Of a stretch of DNA of 64,000 bases, positions 43,155 to 55,269 are shown piece after piece; positions within the stretch are counted from its first letter, which is position 1, and the number at the start of each line of letters is the position of its first letter. The position numbers and the translations under genes were made by a program. The notes under the pieces were generated by a model. The model was not told the DNA's origin and made no database searches. It saw nothing but the letters and a program-made list of their open reading frames with translations. The stretch is taken from the NCBI RefSeq assembly GCF_016808335.1, contig NC_053149.1:38704118-38768117 (forward strand). The letters run 5' to 3'. Source of the stretch: Panicum virgatum (taxonomy: Eukaryota; Streptophyta; Magnoliopsida; Poales; Poaceae).

Positions 43155-43166
43155 GCTCTGATACCA
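43155..43166 (-). other. Primer binding site of the Tekay element (initiator tRNA-Met)
   Basis: TGGTATCAGAGC on the minus strand, 2 nt from the 5' LTR end. It is the standard initiator tRNA-Met complement. Confidence 0.95.
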
Positions 43167-43168
43167 GT

Positions 43169-46100
43169 TGTGGCAGAACCACCTGAATTATCCCGGCTCA
43201 AGTGCGCAGGCTCAAACGCACTTCAAACGGAACAATTCTTGGTCTGTCGGGTAACATCCCGATACAACCACCGGTTCTCGGATCGAACAAGCATATCCCG
43301 CACGAAGGCGAGTCCAGAGATATTACAACCACAATTTTACAACATAGGCATAATAATGATTACAAACCAGTTCAAACCATTATTACAAAACCAACTTTAG
43401 TAAAACAGTTATACAAGCCTTAAGAGTAAAACTTCAGAGTTTAAACAGCGGAAGATAAAACACGACGGCTACAACACGTCGCAAAAGTATACCAGGCTAG
43501 CCCAAGTATGGTATCACTCGTCATGGTCATTGCCGGCCGAAGACGTATCCCACTCTACGGACCAGCCAGGAGGCAAAGAGCAAGGATAGGTCAAACTAGC
43601 GATCTGTTCCTCAAAACTCATACCTGAAAAAGGGTTTCAACAGCAAGGACTGAGTATTCTAATACTCAGCAAGACTTAACCGTCAACGGGTATACATAGC
43701 CCACTTTAGCTAGACTATGCAAGGTTTTGTGAGGCTCTGGTTTTCCTTTTGCTGAAAAGCAATAAAGAGTAGGTCCTTACTTTCAAGTTTTAGCTTTCAA
43801 GATTCTAGTTGATTAACCATTCTATGTAAGCAACTACTATCCAATCATGGTAGAACTCTAAGCAAACATCAAGATTGATCATAATATTGTTGCTCTTATT
43901 ACTCTGTGTGGCAAAGGGATCAAGCAGTCCCAAACTGTGAGAAGCAAACGATTCAAATCGAATTTCTTAACCTGGCCAGGCAAACCTAACACACAAGTCT
44001 GGAACACCGTCGGGTCGTTCCCAAACAACCGTTTACCTTTCTTTCTGGCTTGTGGATAGGGTCACTCTCCCCGACTACAGGGCACCAACTTCCTCCCTGC
44101 AGCCGCGGTGTTGCGCAACATAAACATAAATAAAACCTATCTCTAAGAGAGTGTGAAAGGTATATCCACTCCCCGGTCCAATCGGCTACTAGGCTTACCG
44201 CGTACCATATTTACGGCATGTGGCTAGTACTTTCAAAAACTTAACCACCGCTACCACACACCGCGACCTTAGCAAGTTCATCAACACAGACGGGTCTCAC
44301 ACAAAGTCATGATATTGAACACAACCCCGTCCGTCATCCTTATATTGATAACAGAAAGGTAAACAAGCAATTCCTATAGAGCTCGCGAGTGACAGGCAAT
44401 CACTCGACTTTTACCGGTCCTATAAGCTTAGAAAGTAGTTGAACTCAAGTCTAGTGTTCAGTACATAGGTTCCTAGGATCATGCATCTAGGGTTTCAATT
44501 CAAAACCTAAGAACTGTAAATGCATAAGCAAGTAATAACAGTAAATGATAATAATTTGAAATATGTCCGGGGCTTGCCTTCTCGGTAGTCACTAACTATT
44601 TCAGCCCTGGGCTCTTCCGAACTTTGGTCCGGGGCTTCAGTTAGTACGGCGGTGTTTACTTGAGCTTCGAGATCACCTCCTTCGGAATCCGGGATCAGCT
44701 CGTACGTCCCGTCCGATAACACCGAAGTATCTATATGTGATGCAAGAACAGTATTATAAACATACTCACGATGTGGCGAAGCTAAGAAAATAAAATTAAA
44801 ACACACATGTGCAATCGTTTATAGAGTAGTTAATTAACAAATCTAACTACACAAGGCATCATGATCAACAGCACAAGAAAGCTATACTAACTTCATAAAG
44901 TGAGTGGTGGTTGATTCCTATAGCAATCAAATCAAGGTTTGCTAATAAATTAACAACTCAGAGCAAAAACAGTAATAAATTTATAAAAAATTATCCTAAA
45001 CAGAATATGAACAGATTAAGCTATCCTGTAAAATTCATACCAAAACACGTAGCCAATTATTCATAACAATTCAATCATTCATAACACACCTATAAAAATA
45101 TTGAATTACACAGGTTAAGATAAAGAAAAACAGAAGCTCAAAATTTAACAGAAGACCTACACTAGAATGAATTAGTACTGTGAATTTTTAATGATTTTAT
45201 CTACACAGAATTAATTCTGAGAAAATAAACAAAACAGACATCATCTTAACAAGATTCATTTTTAGCTCCTGTTCTAGTCATGAACTTGGGCTCAAACTTC
45301 ATGTACAAGCTAAGCTATTCAAAAAGATCACTCAGAAATATTTTCATGATTTAACATCAACATATACTATTTATCATAATTAAAGTCTACTAAACAAGGA
45401 TTAAATCAAAGAAATAGCTACACATGAGAACTGACCACAAAATATTTATAGAAACACTAGTGTCACATGAACAAACCACCATAAAAATTTTACTGCAGTA
45501 CATGGCTTCAATCATCAGTTAAGGAAAAGATAAAACAACTAGTCTTTATGTACCTAGTGACACAAAACAACTTGTACAGCAAAAACTTGCAACAAACATA
45601 CACCATATTTTGATTCTACTGCAAAGAGCTACTCTCAAGGATTCCAGAACAACTGGATTTGCTAATTTACGAATTTTCTACGAATTTCTATTGAATTTCA
45701 AAGTTCACTACAAAAATTACAAAGAGCCCTTGCTGCTACTATTCAACTGAGTCACGGTCTACTCAAATAACCCCCTGGGGTTTTGATTCTTCTCAACCCG
45801 AGGTCCTTGGCCGGGTCAGAGAGGGGGGCGGTTGTTTGACCGGCGAATCCGGCATCTAGGCTCGCCGGCGGCGAGGAATAGGTGGGGGAAACGCTAGAGG
45901 AGACCGAGGCGGAGCACTGGGTACCCTTGGTTCACAGAGATATGGCCGGAGATGGGCGGTCCACGGCGGACAGGGAGACGGCGGCGGAGGCAAACGACGG
46001 TGAGGGTGTTCTAGTGGGGATTGAGCGAGGAGAGGTGGTCGGGGAGCTGCGCGGGCTCACGGCGGTGCTCGCTAGGGGGTCAGAGCGGGCGGAGGATGGC

Positions 46101-46986
46101 TGCAGTGGCGGGTCGACGGCGGGACTGGGCTCGCCGGCATTGCGGGTGGAGCGGCGGCGTGTTCTGGGGCGTCGGAGGGGGGAGCAAGCGAAAAGGCGAA
46201 CGGAATGGGGCGCTGGGGTTTTTGTAGTGCTTGTGCGCGTGCTAGGAGAAGGCGGCGGCCTCTGCAGCGAGCTCGCCACTGCGGCGGCGAGGTGGCGGCC
46301 GCGCGGGCGGCTCTGGGCTCGGCGGGGCGCGTGGCATGGCAGGGGAAGCTCCAGCGCGAGGAAAGGAGGGCAGTGGAGAAGCTCCGGAGCGACGCGTGGG
46401 CGCCAGCGCGAAGCAAGAGGGGGCCGGGCTGGCTCTCCACAGCGCCGGCGGCGGTGCTGCACAGCGGCAGCGCTGAAAACAGAGCAGAGGAGCTGAAGGA
46501 AGGGGAAAAGGACCCAAACGCAATTTCTGAAATTTCTAGGGACCAAACTGTAAAGCAGAGATAACTTTTAAAATAGGGCTCAAATGAAAAAGTGCCCAAA
46601 ATGAAAGTTGTTCAACTTTTCATGATCTACAACTTTGATGTTGTGCAAAAACTTATTTGATCAAAGATTCAAGAGCTAATTTTGAAAACATAGGAAGGAT
46701 TTTGAATTCCAGGAATTTTGTCTTTTTCAATACAAATTCACTTTAAACTTAGGCTGATTTGAAAAGTTTCCTGCCATGTAATGATTACACTACATTTTGC
46801 AAAAACACCCTCCACAAAAGCTATAATTTCACAACCTATTCAAATATAACTATAAAAAGGACCTTGCATAAAATCATAATTACACATATAACCTTTATAT
46901 TTACAAAAAGATCTTTTTCAAGCAATTCAAGCACATGATGCACACAATAGATACACAACTACTGTGCAGACACCTAGGGTGTCACA
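43169..46986 (-). repeat. Tekay 5' LTR (3,818 bp)
   Basis: Partner of 33598-37449, collinear throughout. The GC-rich block lies at about 45810-46500, again with a 204-codon minus-strand frame (45932-46546). As the 5' LTR it should carry the promoter; I could not single out a TATA box with confidence. Confidence 0.95.
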
Positions 46987-46991
46987 GATTG
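46987..46991. repeat. Tekay target-site duplication, right (GATTG)
   Basis: GATTG directly after the LTR end GTGTCACA; matches 33593-33597. Confidence 0.93.
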
Positions 46992-47330
46992 GATCTATTG
47001 CGAATTCTGTTTTGTGAATTAACATTAGATTCATTAGATTCGTCTTGCGAATTAGCATCTGATAAATTTTTTTATGTGATAGGAACTAAAAAAATCTCTA
47101 GAAACAACAGGGGTCTATAGATATCTTTCCTGCCACCCCATGTAAAACCCTAGCTGCTCGCCACTTCGCTTCTTTGGGCCCCTTGAGTGATTCGGATCAG
47201 AAAATGCATGGCCATGCTGGGGTTAAGAGTTAACCAGGGATTCCGAATCACAAGATCGAGAAAGAGTGGTCGGCTTCAAACTAGACCAAATATCGTGAGG
47301 CAAAGGGAACATCATCTATAAGATTGTGAT
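46992..47330 (+). other. Continuation of the older copia leader, then unassigned
   Basis: GATCTATTGCGAATTCTG continues the leader seen before 33597 and matches 48306-48325, after which the two copies diverge (about 47012). From there to about 47330 the sequence has no frame or repeat I recognise. Confidence 0.5.
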
Positions 47331-48043
47331 GGCTCGACAGATATGATTCGCACATGCATAGGAGTTGACACGTCTTGCTAGAGACCGCTATCAACTATTG
47401 GCGAGTAGGAGTACTCAGCCATGTCTATTCACGCGTGAGCCCATAGGGTCACACACTTAAGAGTCAGAAGCCTAATGAGGATGAGTTCCTACTTAGACTG
47501 GGCTTTGATGCACTAATGGGCCTCGAGAGGCCCATAGGTTTGGACCCTTGGTGGGGCCCAAGGCTGCCCACCTAGGGGGCACCCAAGGTGGGAGCCAGGG
47601 CAGCCCACCCAGGCGCCCAAGGTGGGGCCCACTAAGGCCCACCTAAGGGGGCGCCCACTAGGCCTATATAAGCAAGGGGAGGGGGGCGCCATCCACCCAA
47701 CCCTAGCCCCTTACTGGCCGCCACCCTCCCTTGCTGGTCGCACCCCTGCTTGCTCCTCCTTCCGTGCATCAAGCCCTAGTTGTTCTCATGGATCTAGCAA
47801 TCCGGAGTGCGACACTTCTTCCCGTACGTGTGGACTTCGTGGAGGTGCTGCACTTGCTGCACAAGTACGAGCCATTCGTGAGGTGGTTTACGCAACTGCA
47901 ATGTCGGCTTCCATCGGTACTACACCGACGCACTACAGAAATTCCGCAACCGCGCGTCTAGTGGTAATCCCGTGATCTATAACTGCAGTAATCCTGATTT
48001 ATGCGATAGAAAAATTTTGTTTTTGCTACCCCATATTCCTACA
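47330..48043 (+). repeat. Copia LTR (left border uncertain)
   Basis: The end is fixed by CCTACA at 48043 followed by a primer site. A TATA box CTATATAAG lies at 47664-47672. The GC-rich GGCCCACCTAGG wording upstream is typical of a copia promoter region. The left border is placed near a TGTGATGGCTCGACA start at about 47326 and is approximate. Confidence 0.65.
47664..47672 (+). promoter_or_regulatory. Probable TATA box of the copia LTR
   Basis: CTATATAAG about 375 bp before the LTR end, with a CT/AC-rich downstream stretch. Confidence 0.6.
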
Positions 48044-48060
48044 GCAATATCAGAGCCAGT
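48044..48060 (+). other. Degenerate primer binding site of the copia element
   Basis: GCAATATCAGAGCC follows the LTR end directly; TATCAGAGC matches the initiator tRNA-Met complement, with the leading GG changed. Confidence 0.75.
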
Positions 48061-49431
48061 GTTGTCTCATTATAGATTCGGATATGTGCATATGAAGATA
48101 TGCGTAGTTTCAAATCGATCTATGATCTAGTTTCATAAACTTGCTGCGAAGGTTGTGCAATGACATACTCCTACCAGTCGGTTTTCCGCCATCGGAGTTA
48201 AGTGATGCACATAAACCCGGTCGCTGCGGTTGGAGATCAATATGATTGGTCGAATCAAAACTTAGGGCATAAGCCAGATGCATGAGATGCATAGGGCAGT
48301 AGATTGGATCTACTACGAATTCTGTTTTGTTGCAAAAACGTGTTTTACAGTAAAACAGTCATAACTTTTGCATGCGAACTCGGATTGAGGCGAATTTTAT
48401 ATTGATTTGTATCTACATAAAAGTTAGACTTGGTTTTGAACATCTCTGCTGTTTTTGCAAAATTTAGATTTGTGAAATTCGGCCTGGAAGATAGGGTTTT
48501 CGGCGTTTTAAGTTCGGACGTCGGAATCGCATAACTCTATTTTTCAGGTTTTGTGATCGGTATGGCCCCTATGTGTATGTGATGCATGTGTGTATTTGTT
48601 TCATGACCTACGTGTCGTGATTATGATAATTTGGCAGGAGCCATATGAATTGTTGCATTGGATGTAATGGCCTGCGTGCCAATCTGTGATGATCCAAGTC
48701 GCGATTGTAATTTTATTTACTAGCTATTAGGTGTAATAGCGAGTTCTAGTTCTTGGAGTTTTCATCACATGAAGGATGGTGCACATGTACATGGAGATGG
48801 AGATGAACATGGTGGATAAGTTCCATGAAGATGGAGATCTACGTGGAGAACAAGTTCTATGGAGATGGAGATCACCATGAGAACAAGGGCCATACTGATT
48901 CACAATTATGTGCTTGCCGTTCTTGATGTTTTACTACTACGTGTGTCATAATAGAAGTAGAACAATCCCTCACAAATTTTGAGCTATCATGCCCTACCAC
49001 TAAACCTTGCACTGTCCCATTTCTTGTACGATTGGTGGTGAGTCTATGAAATTAGGGTGCCACTGGTTTTCCTTGACTAGACAGGCTATAACGGATACAT
49101 GCACGCATAAAGGTTGGTTAGCTTGACAAGGTCATCTTAACGGTTAAGGACCTTGTGGCATAAAGGTTGGGAGCGAGACATGGAGATGTCATCCAACAAC
49201 AGGAGTCATATGAGATATGATTAGCAAGAGTTGCTTACCGATCTACCTTGTCTTCTAGCGGTGATGCAAAAGCTCACTAGTAGACGTGTTAGTTGTGAGT
49301 CTTGAATCACTAAGAATCAAAAGAGGGATATTGGTCTTAGTAGGAGTAAATTTTATTAAATTGTTTAATGTCGTTTACTCCATCATGAATACTTTTGTCT
49401 TAGTATTTTGTATTTATTTTGTTGTAGATCA
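48061..49431 (+). other. Copia 5' leader
   Basis: About 1.4 kb without a coding frame between primer site and gag. 48095-48307 duplicates 33385-33597. The stretch 48770-48900 has repeated ATGGAGATGGAGAT-like phrases. Confidence 0.7.
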
Positions 49432-50143
49432 ATGGCTCAAAACCAACCATTTGCTTTATGTTCCGTACTTGAGAGCAACAAATTGAATGGGAGAAACTAC
49501 ACGGATTGGATCCGCAACCAGAGAATTCTTCTCAGGGCAGCCAACAAGGAAGGTGTTCTAGACAACCCACTGCCAGAAGAACCTGCTACAAATGCCCCAG
49601 CTGCTAAGAGGAATGCTTACAGGAGAGTAGTTGACAATGATCGTGGAGTGAGCTGTCTCATGCTAGCTTGCATGGAACCCGAGCTGCAAATGCAGTTTGA
49701 AAATAACAATGCGGCACACGATATGATCGTGGCACTACAGGACATGTTCCAGACTCAGGCCATGACTGAAAGATTCAATGTGTCCAAGACCATTGCTGAA
49801 ACTAAGCTAGCAGAAGCAGCATCAGTAGGTCCGCATGTAATCAAGATGGTTGGTTACACCCAGAGGTTGGAGAAGCTGGGCTTCCCACTTGGCTAAGAGT
49901 TGGCCATTGATTTCATTCTTGCCTCTTTACCTCTGAGCTATTGAAGCTTAGTCTCGAACTACCACATGCACGGGGTTGAGAAGGGCTTGAATGAGCTATG
50001 CGGCATGCTCAAGACGGTAGAGAGTGACATCAAGAAAAGCACAGATGGTGGCGATGTGATGGCTGTCTAGAATAAGTCTACTTTCAAGAAGAAAGGTTCT
50101 TCTTGGAAGAAGAAGAAAGGCAAGGCTAAGGTTGCACTGTGCT
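49432..50143 (+). pseudogene. Copia gag, broken and truncated
   Basis: Starts MAQNQPFALCSVLESNKL at ATG 49432. The DUF4219/UBN2-type gag of Ty1/copia elements is clear: LNGRNYTDWIRNQRILL, then MFQTQAMTERFNVSKTI. TAA at 49894-49896, TGA near 49942 and TAG near 50068 interrupt it, but the frame continues as gag to KKKGSSWKKKKGKAK. No zinc knuckle, protease or RT follows: the sequence changes at about 50144 to the antisense ORF of the Tat element. Pol has been lost or displaced. Confidence 0.88.
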
Positions 50144-50166
50144 GAGTGCCTTTTTCTTTGATGTAG

Positions 50167-51441
50167 GAGGGCGTCGCTCAACGGCGCCAAGAGGAAGGTG
50201 GAGGGGTCGTCCACCGAGGGCGGTTCTAGTGATGCCGCGCTACTGACCTCGTTGCGGGCGAGTCTGGCGAAAAGCCACGCCCGCCGCGAGGAGGAGAAGA
50301 AGAAGGAGGAGGAGGAGGCAAGAAATAGGGTCTCCCCTATTCTCCAGGATGTGGAGATGCAGGATCCGCCCCGTAACGAAGGGGCGGCACACGTGGTGGT
50401 CGAGGCCCGCGAGGTCCCGGCCATTGAGGTGGCAAGGACCAAGGAGGTCCCGACCATCGAGGCGGAGAGGACCTAGGACGAGCCCTCCGTGGGAGCCAGG
50501 ACCCTACCAGCGAAGGAGGAGGTCGAGGAAGATGAGTCACTCGGCAGCCACTTAGTCGAATGCGCCAAGGTGACCCATGAGTGGGTTGAGGTAAGTCTCC
50601 TACCTCGTTTTATTTGTGAAGCCGACTTGTTCTTGTAGGTGTCGTCTTGTAAAGCCGAGTTGTTCTCCAGGCTCTGGTGGAGCTGTCAGAGTAGGCCGAC
50701 CAGGAGCTGGCCGACACGAGCACCGCCATCAACCGGGCGGCGGAGCTCGAGGCCAGGGTGGCTGAGCTGGAGGCGTGGGGCCGCCAGTTGGAGGCCGAGA
50801 GGGTGAAGGCCGAGGAGGCTCTGCGCAAGGAGAGGCGCGGTAAGGAGTCGGGTCAATGTCAGCCGAGTCCTTTTTGCACTGTTTTGTCTATGACTTGCTT
50901 TTTGTTTTAGAGCTGGAGGCCTGCGCCAAGGCCAACGAGGAGCTGCAGAAGCTCCGGGGGGTGGCTGAGGCCTTGGAGGCCGCCACCGAAGAGAAGCTTC
51001 GCCTGGAGCAACAGGCTCGTCGAGGTATGATTCGGAAATCATACAGCCATTGGGTGTGTGTTGTTTTGGCTGCTTGGGCAGACCCAGCCGAGTGCTTCTT
51101 TTGCAGAAGCGGATGATCAAGCGGCGCAGGGCTGGGTGGCACTGGATCGCCTGAGCAGGCCGCTGGAGGCTCTGCTTGGGGCGTTCAAGCCCGAGGGTGT
51201 GGCGGTGGCCGAGAGCCTATCTGAGAGGCTAGAGGTGTCCCGTGGCCGACTGGAGGCCTTCGTTAAGGGAGTTGCAAGGGATGTCATGCAGCACACACTG
51301 GGACTGGTAAAGTCCCATCTCCCGGAGACGGATCTGGATTCGGTGGGGGACAACGTCCCTGAAGACTGCTCCAATGCAGATTGGGAGGCCAACCATGTAG
51401 CTGTCCTGGAGATCGCCGAGCACATCGTGGCCGAGCTGTAA
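50167..51441 (+). pseudogene. Antisense coiled-coil ORF of the Tat element (4 exons visible)
   Basis: Four exons with GT-AG borders: 50167-50590, 50671-50839, 50911-51025 and 51107-51441 (stop TAA). The product is highly charged and helical: SHARREEEKKKEEEEARN, AAELEARVAELEAWGRQLE, ELEACAKANEELQKLRGV and a C-terminal VALDRLSRPLEALLGAFKPEG domain. In grasses such ORFs often follow a gypsy-type domain, PF04195; that N-terminal part is missing here because the element is truncated. TAG at 50474-50476 and TAG in exon 2 (50689-50691) break it. Its role in the element is unknown. It runs opposite to pol, so its transcript would need its own promoter. Confidence 0.75.
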
Positions 51442-51900
51442 TCCGCCGGTCTCCAGGAGTTTCTGTTTTTTATGTTGCTGCAAGAAAAGTTGGTCAGGAT
51501 AGACCGACTTAAAAACAATATTTATGTAAATAATATTTTATTTTATTTGCTGTTAAGTTATGCCCACGGTCCGAGTTCTTTTCTGAATTTGCCGAGTAGG
51601 TGGAAAGCAGACTCTGAGCCCTTTTGGTAGCGCTTGAGAGCAGATAATCAATATGCGCGGTGAATTAGGGTGACACAGAGTGTTTCCTAGACGTACTCGG
51701 CTATGTTCAGTAAGAGCGAACGGGTTGTTCTTGTCCAACTGGTCGGACTCCGAGTGGGGGCTGGCTGGGTGGCCGAGACGCAGCCCCCGAGCGTGTTGAA
51801 AATGACTCGGTAAAAAACGAAAACAAGTAGAATGTGATGTATAAGATGCAACAAACTTTATTAAATGAGTAGATGGGTACATAGCTTTGCATTTTCTATG
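51442..51900. other. Spacer between antisense ORF and integrase end of the Tat element
   Basis: Non-coding, with repeated CCGAGT/ACTCGG words. Both the plus-strand ORF and the minus-strand pol end toward it, so it is the convergent 3' region of the two transcription units. Confidence 0.55.
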
Positions 51901-53000
51901 CTTCTACAGATAGAAGCGGCGTAGGTGCTCGATATTCCATGGGTTGCCCACGTCTGTACCATCTGGCCTCTGTAGGTGGTAGGTTTCGGGAACCACTATC
52001 CCACTGACTACAAAGGGCCCTTCCCATGGAGAGGACAGCTTATGAGCGCCGGTAGTCGACTAGATTCGTCGTAGAACCAGGTCACCGACGTTGAAGTCTC
52101 GCTCGTGGACATTTCGATCATGATAGCATCGGAGCTGCTGCTCATATCTCGCGTGTTGTATGGAGGCCATCAGGCGATACTCCTCGGCCGAGTCAATGTC
52201 AGTGCATCGAGTCTATTCGACTTCGTTTTTGTCGTAGTTCTGGATACGCGGAGCACCAAAAGCTATATCCGATGGCAAGACTGCTTCAGAACCGTACACC
52301 ATGAAGAATGGCGAACAGCCGGTAGCCCGGCTTCTCTGTGTGCGGAGCCCCCAGACCACTCTGGATAGTTCTTGGAGCCACTTTGCACCGTATTTTTTGA
52401 TCGGATCGAAAATTCTGGCATTGAGCCACTGGAGGATCAAGCCATTGGCCCTTTCTACTTGGCCATTGCACCTGGGGTGTGCTATGGAGGCGTAGTAGAC
52501 GTCGATGCAACTCTCTTGGCAGTAGTCCCAGAACTCGGAGCCTGTGAATGAAGTACCCAGATCGGTAATGATCCGATTAGGCACTCCGAAACGGTGTGAT
52601 ATCTCCTCGATGAATTCAGCTGCCTTGGCTACTGTAGTAGTTGTCACTGGCTTGACTTCGATCCATTTTGTGAACTTGTCTATTGCCACAAATATGTGGT
52701 TGTATCCGCCGACTGCCGTCTTCAAGGGTCCCGCCGAGTCGAGTCCCCAACAAGCGAATGGCCAGGAAGGCGGTATAGTCCGTAGGGCCTGAGCCGGGAT
52801 GTGCTGCTGCTTGGAGAAGAACTGGCACCTGGGACATCGCCTAACGATGTTTCAGGTGTCGGCTAGGGCCGTGGGCCAGTAGAAGCCTGATCGGAAGGCT
52901 TTCCCCACGAGGGTAGAGGCGCCCGCGTGGTTGCCGCAGATACCCAAGTGGATATCGCTAAGGAGTCGGACTCCTTCATCCTGTGTGATGCATTTGCACA
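51900..53000 (-). pseudogene. Tat integrase
   Basis: A partial H2C2 finger (RCQFFSKQQHIPAQAL, about 52830) precedes the core: first Asp in FVAIDKFTKWIEVKP (about 52690), second Asp in IITDLGTSFTGSEF (about 52565; TDLG replaces the usual TDNG) and Glu in CNGQVERANG (about 52460). The C-terminal region has NVGDLVLRRI and SSPWEGPFVV. Stops are TGA in the finger, TAG at 52213-52215 and TAG near 52062. It would insert the element cDNA. Confidence 0.9.
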
Positions 53001-53171
53001 GGGTTCCTGAGAATGCCGAGTGCCTGAACAATTCGGTTCCTATAACGACGTAGTTGCTGGATCGGCGTGCAAGCTTCTCGTGCTCCTTTCCCTTTAGGTA
53101 GCTTTTGTTGTTCTTGATGAAGTCGATGATGGGGGAGCGTCAGTTGGTGTTAAGAGTAAGAACCTGCTGCC

Positions 53172-53717
53172 CTAGGGCCGGGACCAAGCCGGGCTTTGTA
53201 GGAGGTTCCTCTTCCATCTGGACCGTAGGGCTGTTGAGTGCTTGAACGAATACGCCGGGTGGTACGATGGACCGTTGGATCCGAGCTTGGACAGAATGTC
53301 CGCTGCCACATTGTCGTCCCTGGGGACATGGTGGAACTCCAGACCATAAAACTTAGCTTCGAGCTTCCTGATCTCCCGGCAGTAGGCATCCATCTTCTCC
53401 TTGGTGCACTCCCAGTCTTTGTTGACTTGCTGTATGACGACTTTGGAGTCACCATAAGCTAACAGACGCTTGATGCCGAGTGTGACAGCGATGCGGAGAC
53501 CATGGATGAGAGATTCATACTCGGCTGCATTGTTGGTAGCCTTGAAGAGTAACTGAAGGACGTACTTGAGTTGTTCACCTTTGGGGGAGATGAAGAGGAC
53601 TCCAGCGCCAGCTCCATCACGGTTGAGGGCGCTGTCGAAGTACATGATCCAGTGCTCGGATCTGGTGTCGGGTGGAGGATCTTGGATCTCGATCCATTCA
53701 GCGATGAAGTCGCCCAA
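53172..53717 (-). pseudogene. Second (archaeal-type) RNase H of the Tat element
   Basis: The frame carries the RNase H motifs: first Asp in WIMYFDSALNRDGAGAG, Glu in NNAAEYESLIHGL, the third acidic residue in LLAYGDSKVVIQQVN, and the last Asp in HHVPRDDNVAADILS. All four carboxylates are present. A second RNase H after the ordinary one, called aRNH, is characteristic of the Tat lineage. The frame is cut off from its upstream part by stops (for example near 53778). Confidence 0.88.
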
Positions 53718-53863
53718 GGCCTGAGATTTGATTGTGGAGTGCGGCGTAAACTCAATCGTGAAGGCGTCGAGTCTACTGACTATTTGACAACTCGACCGTT
53801 GGTGTCCTTGTTGTGCAGGATGTCGCCGAGTGGATAGGATGAGGCCACCTTGATATTGTGGGC

Positions 53864-55051
53864 TTAGAAGTTGTAACGGAGCTTTCTTGATGTGATGAGG
53901 ATGGCGTATAGCAGCTTCTGCACTTGGGGGTAGCGTGCCTTGGACTCGCCGAGTACTTCACTGATGAAGTAAACCGGTCGCTGCACCTTGTAGATGTGAC
54001 CCGGCTCATCTCGTTCAACGACCAGGACGGTACTCACCACGTTGGTGGTGGCGGCGATGTACAGGAGAAGGACTTCCCCGTCTTCTGGTGCTGTTAGGAC
54101 CGGTGGCGAGGTGAGAAAATCCTTGAGCTCCTGGAATGCTTTGGAAGCATCGTCGTTCCACTCGAACTTGTCAGACTTCCGGAGAAGTTTGAAGAAGGGT
54201 AGGCCTCTATCGCCGAGTCGGCTTATGAACCTACTCAAGGCGGAAATGCACCCTGTGAGCTTCATCAGGTCCTTTTTGCTCCTGGGGGGCTTCATGAACC
54301 TGATGGCGTTGACCTTGGTGGGGTTAGCTTTGATGCCCTGGCTCCTAACTATGAAGCCGAGTAGTTTTCCGGACGGGACACTGAACACACACTAGGTCGG
54401 GTTGACCTTCCATTTGAATTTCCTGAGATTTTCAAATGTCTCGGAGAGATCCGTAATGAACTGATCATTACGTTTTGTCTTGACGACGATGTCATCGACA
54501 TAGGCCTCGGCGTTGCGCCCAATCTGGTCCTGGAGGCATCTCTGAATGGCCTTCTGGTAGGTGGCGCCGGCATTCTTGAGGCCGAACGTCATGGTGTTGT
54601 AGCAGTAAGCCCCAAAAAGGGTGATGAAGGACATCTTCTCTTGATCCGACTCCTTGAGGGCTATCTGGTGGTACCCTGAGTAACAGTCAAGAAAAGAGAG
54701 GAGAACGCACCCGACCGTCGAGTCGACAACCTGATCGATGCGTGGTAGAGGAAAGGGGTCCTTAGGGCAGTGTTTGTTGAGATCAGTATAGTCAACACAC
54801 ATTCTCCATTCACCATTTTTCTTTTTTACAAGGACTGGGTTTGCCAGCCAATCTGGGTGTGCGACTTCTCTGATAAAACCGGCGGCAAGGAGCCGTGTTA
54901 CTTCTACCCTAATAGCCTCCTTTCGATCCTGCGCAAAGCGGCAGAGCCGTTGCTTGACGGGTCTCGCCTTCGTGTCAAGGTCTAAGGAGTGCTCAGCCTC
55001 CTCCCTTGGGACTCCCGGCATGTCAGGTGGCTTCATGCAAAGATGTCCCAA
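53864..55051 (-). pseudogene. Tat RT and first RNase H
   Basis: RT: EAEHSLDLDTKARPVKQR, WRMCVDYTDLNKHCPKDPFP, LDCYSGYHQIAL, FGLKNAGATYQKA and the catalytic EAYVDDIVVKTK (about 54500) are intact. TAG at 54392-54394 falls between NPT and CVFSVPSGKLLGF. The thumb and first RNase H follow in the same frame (TKVNAIRFMKPPRSKKDL, FLTSPPVLTAPEDGE), ending at TAA 53864-53866. In this RNase H the usual catalytic Asp near LLLYIAATTN is not present, in line with reports that the first RNase H decays where a second is carried. Confidence 0.9.
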
Positions 55052-55269
55052 TTCTCCTGGAGGAAGGAGGTGAGCGCGCCTTCCTATGCTGGGTCGAGGC
55101 TGGCCCCGATCACGGCAGTCTTGTGCGGCTCTTCGTCCCGGAGGACGATGGTCTTGGTCGCCACGGCTGGCGTGAGCTGCAACTCAGAAGTCGACTCCTT
55201 GGCGGGGATCTGCTGCTGATCCGCCGGGAGGTTCTTTGCTGCCTGGGCAACAAGAACCGAGTTGCTGGA

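Larger units (their letters stand above)
33598..46986 (-). mobile_element. Tekay/Del-type chromovirus, nearly complete (13.4 kb)
   Basis: Two LTRs (33598-37449 and 43169-46986, TGTGACACC...CTGCCACA on the minus strand), TSD GATTG on both sides, initiator tRNA-Met primer site, one gag-pol frame, a C-terminal chromodomain region and a polypurine tract. The long LTRs and the chromodomain fit the Tekay (Del) lineage. The LTRs differ by about 2% over the first 700 bp I compared, so insertion was recent. Five stops and one frameshift disable gag-pol. Confidence 0.95.
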
